Positions 5,727 to 10,559 of a stretch of DNA of 10,559 nt are shown one piece after another. Under the pieces are notes generated by a model. That model had not been told where the DNA came from. It saw only the letters and a list, made by a program, of their open reading frames with translations, and did no database searches. The first letter of the stretch is position 1. Each line of letters starts with the position of its first letter. Location: assembly GCA_020058315.1 (NCBI GenBank), contig JAGVEK010000409.1, positions 1 through 10,559 of the forward strand. The letters run 5' to 3'. This DNA is from Candidatus Zixiibacteriota bacterium. GTDB lineage: Bacteria; Zixibacteria; MSB-5A5; WJJR01. Both the position numbers and the translations under genes were made by a program.

Positions 5727-7367
5727 ATGCCCAAACTCACCATCGACGATCGCACGATAGAAGTCCCGGCGGGGACGACCGTGATCCAGGCGGCCGAGAA
5801 GCTGGGGATCTACATCCCTCGTTATTGCTACCACCCGGGGCTGTCGATTGCCGGCTCATGCCGCATGTGCCTTGTGGAAGTCGAGAAGGCGCCAAAGCTG
5901 CAGATTGCCTGCTATACATTTGTGACCGATGGAATGGTCGTGCGCACGACAACCGAGAAAGTCACCATTGCCCGCCAGGCAATCCTCGAATTCCTGCTGG
6001 CCAATCATCCGCTGGATTGCCCTGTGTGCGATCAGGCGGGTGAATGCAAGCTGCAGGAATTCTACATGCAGTTCGGGCAGTACGACTCGACACTCCTGGA
6101 GAACAAACTCAAGAAGCACAAGGCGATGCCGATCGGGCCGCACATTATGCTCGATTCGGAACGCTGTATCCTCTGCTCGCGCTGCGTGCGCTTTGTGGAT
6201 GAAGTGACCAAGACGCATGAGCTGGGCATTTTCAATCGTGGAGACCATTCCGAATTGCTGCCGGTCAAAGGTGTCACCGTTGACAATGCCTATTCCGGAT
6301 GCCTTGCGGACGTCTGCCCGGTGGGTGCCCTGACCGACCGCGATTTCCGTTTCAAAGTCCGTGTCTGGTATCTGGACAAGACCGAGTCGGTCTGCCATGG
6401 CTGTGCGCGCGGGTGCAATATTGAGATTCACTCGAATCGCCGCCGTACGCATCACAACGACGGCAGACTGATCGCGCGTTTGAAGCCGCGTTTCAACGGC
6501 GAGGTCAACCACCATTGGATGTGTGATACTGGGCGCTATTCATATAAGAGCATTGAATCTGACGATCGTCTTGTCCAGCCGTTGGTGCGCCTGACCGGGA
6601 AAGGGCAGGAGAAGTCAGACTGGACGCTCGCGCTGGCGCAAATCGACGAGCAGGTCACGCACCAGGTCGGCCGGTCCGGTGTGGCGGCTGCGGCCGTCAT
6701 CGCCACGCCCGCGCTGTCGAATGAAGAACTCTGGGCGGCACGGGGCCTGTTCTTGCAGGGAATGAAGATAGAGAAGATTGCGCATCGCTGTACGCCCGAT
6801 CCCAATGGCGTCGAGGACTCTCTGCTGCGCAAGACCGATACATTCCCGAACTCATTCGGTGCCAACCTGATCATCGGGCAGCCGCACACGGCCGACCCGA
6901 CGGTGGACACCATTCTTGAGGCCGCCGCGGCGGGAAAGATCAAGACGATGTTTGTCATCGGCGGGGGACTTCTGGAGAGGTACAGCACCGACTTGCTCCG
7001 CGAAAAGCTGAGAAACGTTGAAACCCTGATCGCCATTCAGACTCATCGCTCTGTTCTGACTGAGATGGCGACAGTTGCGTTGCCAATGACTTCATTTGCC
7101 GAGATGGATGGGTCAATCTGCAATTTCGAGGGGCGGGTGCAGCGATACAATCAGGCGATGCCGCCTGTCGGGCAGTCGCGTCCTCTTCTTGATACGCTGG
7201 CCGACTTGGCGAATCGCTGGGAGTTGAAAACCGCGCCCCGGCAGCCGGAAAACTGTTTCGCCGAATTGGCACAAAATGCCGGGTATTTCGCCGGGTTGTC
7301 GTACGAGACACTCGGCGACGGTGGTGTCAATCCCTCGCGCCGTAGTGCAACGGCGGCCACAACATAG
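5727..7367 (+). CDS. nuoG: NADH-quinone oxidoreductase subunit G
   Basis: This is the 75 kDa-type Fe-S subunit that relays electrons from NuoF towards NuoI. Visible domains are a plant-type [2Fe-2S] ferredoxin domain with Cys34, Cys45, Cys48 and Cys62 (N1b), the His-Cys cluster with His94, Cys98, Cys101 and Cys107 (N4-type position), a [4Fe-4S] site with Cys147, Cys150, Cys153 and Cys197, and a molybdopterin-oxidoreductase-like domain that begins with Cys223, Cys226, Cys230 and Cys266. These last four match the ligands of the extra cluster N7 of E. coli and Thermus. The total of 546 residues is much shorter than E. coli (about 900) or Thermus (about 780), so the C-terminal domain is strongly reduced. 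No clear frameshift is seen. The Ala/Thr-rich tail ends just before nuoH. The ATG at 5727 lacks a clear ribosome site. Confidence 0.96.
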   Translation: MPKLTIDDRTIEVPAGTTVIQAAEKLGIYIPRYCYHPGLSIAGSCRMCLVEVEKAPKLQIACYTFVTDGMVVRTTTEKVTIARQAILEFLLANHPLDCPVCDQAGECKLQEFYMQFGQYDSTLLENKLKKHKAMPIGPHIMLDSERCILCSRCVRFVDEVTKTHELGIFNRGDHSELLPVKGVTVDNAYSGCLADVCPVGALTDRDFRFKVRVWYLDKTESVCHGCARGCNIEIHSNRRRTHHNDGRLIARLKPRFNGEVNHHWMCDTGRYSYKSIESDDRLVQPLVRLTGKGQEKSDWTLALAQIDEQVTHQVGRSGVAAAAVIATPALSNEELWAARGLFLQGMKIEKIAHRCTPDPNGVEDSLLRKTDTFPNSFGANLIIGQPHTADPTVDTILEAAAAGKIKTMFVIGGGLLERYSTDLLREKLRNVETLIAIQTHRSVLTEMATVALPMTSFAEMDGSICNFEGRVQRYNQAMPPVGQSRPLLDTLADLANRWELKTAPRQPENCFAELAQNAGYFAGLSYETLGDGGVNPSRRSATAATT

Positions 7368-7378
7368 GATTCTCAGGA

Positions 7379-8470
7379 ATGAATGCAGGTCTGGAAATCG
7401 GGGTGGCGGTCGGCAAGACGATCTTCATCATCATGTTCGCCCTCAGTCTCGGTGGGCTTCTCACCTGGGTGGAGCGCAAGCAGTCGGCAGTGATGCAGGA
7501 TCGGATCGGCGCCAATCGTGCGTCGATCCTGGGTCTGCGCGTGTGGGGTCTGTTCCACATCATTGCCGACGCGGTGAAGATGTTCACCAAGGAAGACTTT
7601 GTCCCGAACACACCGCACAAATTTATTCACGCCATAGCGCCTGTTCTTTCGATCTTTTTTGCCCTCCTCTCGTTTGCCGTGATTCCCTTTGGGAGTTCGA
7701 TTGTGATCGCCGGGCATTCGATTGGTCTGCAGGTTGCTGATGTCAATGTGGGCATCCTGTTCATTTTTGCCATGATGTCGGTGGCCGTCTACGGTGTCGT
7801 GCTCGCCGGCTGGTCATCAAACAACAACTACGCACTGCTTGGCGGGATTCGCGCCACGGCGCAGATGATCTCCTACGAGATCACATTCGGGCTGACATTG
7901 GTCGGCGTCATCTTGATTTTCCAGACACTGTCGATGCAGGAGATCGTGCGGGCGCAGGGCGGTCTGCTTTTCGGCTTTCTGCCGCGCTGGGGTGTGTTTT
8001 TGCAGCCGCTGGGTCTTCTTCTTTTCATGACGGCGGCGATTGCCGAGACCAAACGCATCCCGTTCGATATTCCTGAAGGTGAGTCGGAAATCATCGGCTT
8101 TTTCGTCGAATATTCCTCCATGAAGTTCGGGATGTTCATGTTCGCGGATTTCATCGAGCAGATCCTGGTCGCGGCGATGGTGACGACCTTCTTTTTCGGC
8201 GGCTGGCAGGTGCCCTACCTCGGCGACACCGGTTTCGCGTTCCCGTGGGGAACGACTTGGGATCTCAACACATGGATGGTCGAATCTTTGCGGGTTGCTG
8301 CATTTGTGGTGAAGGTGTCGTTCTTCTGCTGGCTGCAGATGCTGATCCGGTGGACTCTGCCGCGATTCCGCTTTGACCAGTTGATGAACTTGGGATGGAA
8401 AGTCCTGCTGCCGCTGTCGCTGGCCAACACACTGGCGACGGCGGTCATTGTCCTGTGGGTTGGGCGGTAG
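7379..8470 (+). CDS. nuoH: NADH-quinone oxidoreductase subunit H
   Basis: NuoH is the membrane subunit that joins the peripheral arm to the membrane arm and forms most of the quinone chamber. The 363-residue protein has about eight hydrophobic helices, at roughly 12-31, 85-105, 120-144, 165-185, 208-225, 245-275, 304-330 and 340-361. Family motifs are WVERKQSAVMQDRIGANR (30-47), the amphipathic IADAVKMFTKEDFVP segment, and ETKRIPFDIPEGESEIIGFF with its conserved acidic residues. The start ATG 7379 follows AGGA (7366-7369, overlapping the nuoG stop) at 9 bases. The gene lies 11 bases after nuoG and 6 bases before nuoI. Confidence 0.97.
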   Translation: MNAGLEIGVAVGKTIFIIMFALSLGGLLTWVERKQSAVMQDRIGANRASILGLRVWGLFHIIADAVKMFTKEDFVPNTPHKFIHAIAPVLSIFFALLSFAVIPFGSSIVIAGHSIGLQVADVNVGILFIFAMMSVAVYGVVLAGWSSNNNYALLGGIRATAQMISYEITFGLTLVGVILIFQTLSMQEIVRAQGGLLFGFLPRWGVFLQPLGLLLFMTAAIAETKRIPFDIPEGESEIIGFFVEYSSMKFGMFMFADFIEQILVAAMVTTFFFGGWQVPYLGDTGFAFPWGTTWDLNTWMVESLRVAAFVVKVSFFCWLQMLIRWTLPRFRFDQLMNLGWKVLLPLSLANTLATAVIVLWVGR

Positions 8471-8476
8471 CATCCG

Positions 8477-9061
8477 ATGGGCACGGTCAGAGTTATCCAT
8501 GTTTCCGAGCGGCGCCGGACGCTGACTTTCTGGGAGCGCACCTACCTTCTGGAGGTGTTTCGCGGACTGGTACTGACGGCGCGCCACTTCTTTGTCAACC
8601 TCTGGCGCCACTCGCTGTGGCTGGTCGGCGTCAAATCGGGGCCGCCGGGGGCCGCGACATTTCAGTACCCCGAAGTCCGGCGTCCGCAATCGCCGCGCCT
8701 GCGCACGCTCCACCGGCTGGCAAAGCGTCCGGATGGCACACCCCGGTGTGTTGCCTGCATGATGTGCGAGACAGTCTGTCCCGCCTTCTGCATCAAGATC
8801 GTTGCGGAAGAGGTGGATGACTCAAGCATCGAGAAACGGCCGAAGTCGTTTGATATCGATATTGGTCGCTGTGTCTTCTGCGGGTTTTGTGTGGAGGCCT
8901 GTCCGGAGGATGCGATCCGAATGGACACGGGGATCACGGAAATTGGAGCGCTGTCACGCGACGGCATGGTGTTGAATATCGAAACACTTCTTTCTTTGCC
9001 GCCGAAGAGCGAGCGAGGGGACAAACCCGTTGACTTCCTGCAACAGCAACTGGTACAATAG
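8477..9061 (+). CDS. nuoI: NADH-quinone oxidoreductase subunit I (first copy)
   Basis: NuoI is a ferredoxin-like subunit with two [4Fe-4S] clusters (N6a, N6b) that connect NuoG to N2 on NuoB. The 194-residue protein has an N-terminal amphipathic stretch (about 20-50), which probably lies on the membrane near NuoH. FQYPEVRR and the DGTPRCVAC lead-in follow. Cluster ligands are Cys91, Cys94, Cys97 and Cys101-Pro, and Cys132, Cys135, Cys138 and Cys142-Pro. Cys105 is an additional cysteine common in this family. It is slightly longer than E. coli NuoI (180), mainly at the N-terminus. The ATG at 8477 has only a weak GGGCGG upstream, and coupling to nuoH is likely. The first nuo set ends here within the window. 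Confidence 0.96.
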   Translation: MGTVRVIHVSERRRTLTFWERTYLLEVFRGLVLTARHFFVNLWRHSLWLVGVKSGPPGAATFQYPEVRRPQSPRLRTLHRLAKRPDGTPRCVACMMCETVCPAFCIKIVAEEVDDSSIEKRPKSFDIDIGRCVFCGFCVEACPEDAIRMDTGITEIGALSRDGMVLNIETLLSLPPKSERGDKPVDFLQQQLVQ

Positions 9062-9075
9062 CATGTGAAGAGGGA

Positions 9076-9103
9076 CTGTCGTGAGCAAGCATCCCATCGA
9101 CAG
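9076..9103 (+). repeat. Hairpin upstream of the second nuoB
   Basis: CTGTCG (9076-9081) and CGACAG (9098-9103) form a 6-base-pair inverted repeat with a 16-base loop, 14 bases after the nuoI stop. There is no T-run. The left arm includes the first base of the candidate GTG start at 9081, so the hairpin might affect translation of that micro-ORF. It may also be chance. Confidence 0.35.
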
Positions 9104-9140
9104 GTTGAAGAACGCTCAAGATTCAGATGACTGGTCCTGA
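9081..9140 (+). CDS. Possible 19-residue micro-ORF upstream of the second nuoB
   Basis: GTG 9081 is preceded by AAGAGGGA (9068-9075) at 5 bases, a better ribosome site than most genes here have. The frame ends with TGA at 9138-9140, at the very edge of the AAGGAA site that serves nuoB at 9152. The predicted peptide (MSKHPIDRLKNAQDSDDWS) is hydrophilic and unknown to me. The arrangement would suit a leader peptide or a coupling device. The frame is short enough to be accidental. Confidence 0.3.
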   Translation: MSKHPIDRLKNAQDSDDWS

Positions 9141-9145
9141 AGGAA
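9140..9145 (+). promoter_or_regulatory. Strong ribosome binding site of the second nuoB
   Basis: AAGGAA lies 6 bases upstream of ATG 9152. It settles this start and suggests that the second gene set has its own efficient translation initiation rather than depending on nuoI. Confidence 0.75.
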
Positions 9146-9151
9146 CAAGCA

Positions 9152-9709
9152 ATGGGTAAGACGCAGACAGACGTGAAGATCAGGGAGAAGGCGGAACAAA
9201 CCCTCCCTCTGGAAGGTCGCCACGGAAACAACGTTATCATCACTTCCGTGGACAAGGTTTTGTCTTGGGCGCGGCAGTCGTCCGTTTGGCCGATGTCTTT
9301 CGGTCTGGCGTGCTGTGCCATCGAGATGATGGCGACCGCTGCCGGCCGGTACGATATCGACCGTTTCGGGATGGGTGTTATGCGCGCATCGCCCCGGCAG
9401 TCGGACCTGATGATCGTCGCGGGTACGGTGACGATGAAGATGGCGTTACGGGTGAAGAAACTCTATGAGCAGATGCCCGAACCCAAGTATGTGCTCTCGA
9501 TGGGTTCTTGTGCCACGTGCGGCGGCCCCTACTGGAAGCACGGGTACCATGTTCTCAAAGGGGTCGATCAGATCGTTCCGGTTGATGTCTATGTTGCCGG
9601 TTGTCCGCCCCGTCCGGAGGCGCTTCTCGAGGGTCTGATGATGATCCAAGAGAAGATCAAACGCGAGTCGCTGCTGGGAAGAAAATTGGCGCCGGTGATG
9701 GCGGCGTGA
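9152..9709 (+). CDS. nuoB: NADH-quinone oxidoreductase subunit B (second copy)
   Basis: This is a second N2-carrying subunit of 185 residues. The ligands are all present: Cys54-Cys55 (LACCAIEMMAT), Cys120 (MGSCATCGG) and Cys151 (AGCPPRPE). RYDIDRFG and KGVDQIVPVDVYVAGCPPRP are the more common, canonical forms of the family motifs. The N-terminus before the first helix is about 18 residues longer than in the first copy and is charged. The spacing Cys55 to Cys120 equals that of the first copy (65 residues), while the spacing to the last Cys is two residues longer. It begins a nuoB-nuoC-nuoI run that suggests a second complex I-like enzyme, possibly one lacking the NADH module. That is inference, since the downstream genes are outside the window. 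Confidence 0.96.
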   Translation: MGKTQTDVKIREKAEQTLPLEGRHGNNVIITSVDKVLSWARQSSVWPMSFGLACCAIEMMATAAGRYDIDRFGMGVMRASPRQSDLMIVAGTVTMKMALRVKKLYEQMPEPKYVLSMGSCATCGGPYWKHGYHVLKGVDQIVPVDVYVAGCPPRPEALLEGLMMIQEKIKRESLLGRKLAPVMAA

Positions 9710-9720
9710 ATGGAACGGCC

Positions 9721-10296
9721 ATGACAATTCAAGAGATCCACGCCAAGCTAAAAGCGCAATTCGCTGATCGCATCGGCGACCTGGCCGAGGGGATTGATCC
9801 CTCCTGCACTGTCGATCCGCAGTCAATCACCGAAGTCTGCCGCTGGCTGCGCGATGCGCCGGGGATCGACCTGACATCGCTGATGTGCCTGTCGGCGGTC
9901 GACCTCAAGGACAAGCTGCAGGTTGTTTACAATCTCCATTCAATGAAGCATAGACACCGGATCACGCTGAAAGTCGAACTGGGCGACCGGGCGAACCCCC
10001 ATGTTCCCACGGTATCAACCGTGTTTGGGACCGCCGACTGGCATGAGCGAGAGGCGTACGACATGATGGGGATCGTCTTCGACGGCCACCATGACCTGCG
10101 CCGGATTCTGTGTCCCGACGACTGGGAAGGATGGCCGCTGCGCAAAGACTATGTGGTGCAGGAGTATTATCGTGGTCTGATGGTGCCGTATCCGGCAGGG
10201 ATGGATCCGGAACGCGGGCATTGGGTGTCAAAGGACACGCCCGATTTGCGGGTGGATCCCCCGCCGCGACGTGAACCGGATCTCGAGGGGATGTAA
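9721..10296 (+). CDS. nuoC: NADH-quinone oxidoreductase subunit C (second copy)
   Basis: This is a second 30 kDa-type subunit of 191 residues. The signature begins at His108: HEREAYDMMGIVFDGHHDL, then RRILCPDDWEGWPLRKDYV. It ends in a proline- and acid-rich tail (DLRVDPPPRREPDLEGM) that is absent from the first copy. The first copy has RILMYDQFVGHPLRKDYP in the matching block, so the two are distant paralogues. The ATG at 9721 has GGAA (9712-9715) 5 bases upstream, and it lies 11 bases after the stop of the second nuoB. The open frame extends upstream into nuoB, but those starts are not plausible. Confidence 0.95.
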   Translation: MTIQEIHAKLKAQFADRIGDLAEGIDPSCTVDPQSITEVCRWLRDAPGIDLTSLMCLSAVDLKDKLQVVYNLHSMKHRHRITLKVELGDRANPHVPTVSTVFGTADWHEREAYDMMGIVFDGHHDLRRILCPDDWEGWPLRKDYVVQEYYRGLMVPYPAGMDPERGHWVSKDTPDLRVDPPPRREPDLEGM

Positions 10297-10323
10297 GTCC
10301 GGCGAATCGTTCAGGGATAAACG

Positions 10324-10559
10324 ATGAACAAATTCAATCACCATGTTTCCGGTTTCTGGTCGCTTCTGGTCGGCCTCCGTGTCACGTTCGAGCACCTCTT
10401 CAAAAAGCCGATCACCTTGCAGTATCCCAATGAGACTTGGGAGTTGCCGAAGGGCGCGAAGGGCCGGCTCTTTAATGTCATCGCAGATTGCATCGGATGT
10501 TTGCAGTGCGCGCGAGCCTGTCCGGTCGATTGTATCGCGATCGAGACGGCGAAGGCAGG
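10324..10559 (+). CDS. nuoI: NADH-quinone oxidoreductase subunit I (second copy, 5' part)
   Basis: The window end cuts this gene after 78 complete codons. ATG 10324 has AGGGA (10313-10317) 6 bases upstream, 27 bases after the second nuoC. The visible part has the NuoI-type lead-in: an N-terminal amphipathic helix (FWSLLVGLRVTFEHLF), KKPITLQYPNE, then ADCIGCLQCARACPVDC, holding the four cysteines of the first [4Fe-4S] cluster plus one extra. It differs clearly from the first nuoI, which has RCVACMMCETVCPAFC at the same place. The second cluster motif lies beyond the window. A related hydrogenase-type ferredoxin subunit is possible, but the KPITLQYP block favours NuoI. Confidence 0.9.
   Translation, partial: MNKFNHHVSGFWSLLVGLRVTFEHLFKKPITLQYPNETWELPKGAKGRLFNVIADCIGCLQCARACPVDCIAIETAKA

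Noticed and set aside
7817..8713. Minus-strand open frame of about 300 codons opposite nuoH and nuoI
   Set aside because: It is highly charged with low complexity, antisense to membrane helices, and spans two real genes.
1219..9709. Recent tandem duplication of nuoB-nuoC
   Set aside because: Protein identity between the copies is low outside the cofactor motifs, so the copies are old paralogues or separately acquired.
9710..9724. Four-codon frame overlapping the start of the second nuoC
   Set aside because: It is too short to mean anything, and the overlap arises from ATGA at the nuoC start.

Overview
The window is almost entirely a respiratory complex I (NADH:quinone oxidoreductase, nuo) operon on the + strand. 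It is preceded by a small 7Fe-type ferredoxin gene and followed by the start of a second, partial nuo gene set. No mobile element, CRISPR array, rRNA or tRNA gene was recognised. The sequence is fairly GC-rich (high fifties percent by eye, not computed), uses Shine-Dalgarno sites, and packs genes tightly with frequent short overlaps. This fits a free-living respiring bacterium. Separate nuoC and nuoD, a short NuoG and a second nuoB-nuoC-nuoI set are compatible with an uncultured FCB-type lineage, but that assignment is a guess.

Layout. Positions 1-512 hold no convincing gene, only weak inverted repeats and a weak promoter-like pair near 434-462. A ferredoxin gene lies at 513-773 with a good ribosome binding site. 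Positions 781-859 hold a strong intrinsic terminator plus an upstream segment that could form a competing hairpin, an attenuator-like layout. The T-run ends only a few bases before the nuoA ribosome binding site. Then come nuoA (875-1228, apparently starting at a rare ATT), nuoB (1219-1725), nuoC (1734-2270), a 28-codon mini-ORF bridging nuoC and nuoD with 4-base overlaps at both ends, nuoD (2350-3735), nuoE (3743-4252), nuoF (4356-5666), nuoG (5727-7367), nuoH (7379-8470) and nuoI (8477-9061). After a 90-base gap come a second nuoB (9152-9709), a second nuoC (9721-10296) and the 5' part of a second nuoI (from 10324, cut by the window end).

How the genes work together. NuoE, NuoF and NuoG form the NADH-oxidising module (FMN plus Fe-S chain). 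NuoB, NuoC, NuoD and NuoI carry electrons to cluster N2 and quinone. NuoA and NuoH anchor that arm in the membrane next to the quinone chamber. The antiporter-like subunits NuoJ-N are not in the window and may lie downstream. The second NuoB/NuoC/NuoI set has intact metal ligands but clearly different sequences, which suggests a second complex I-like enzyme or an alternative connecting module. The 7Fe ferredoxin could feed or accept electrons in the same network, but this is inferred only from position.

The window does not show an obviously new system. The points most worth checking are the two Q-module gene sets in tandem, the possible attenuator between ferredoxin and nuoA, the ATT start of nuoA, and the coupling mini-ORFs.
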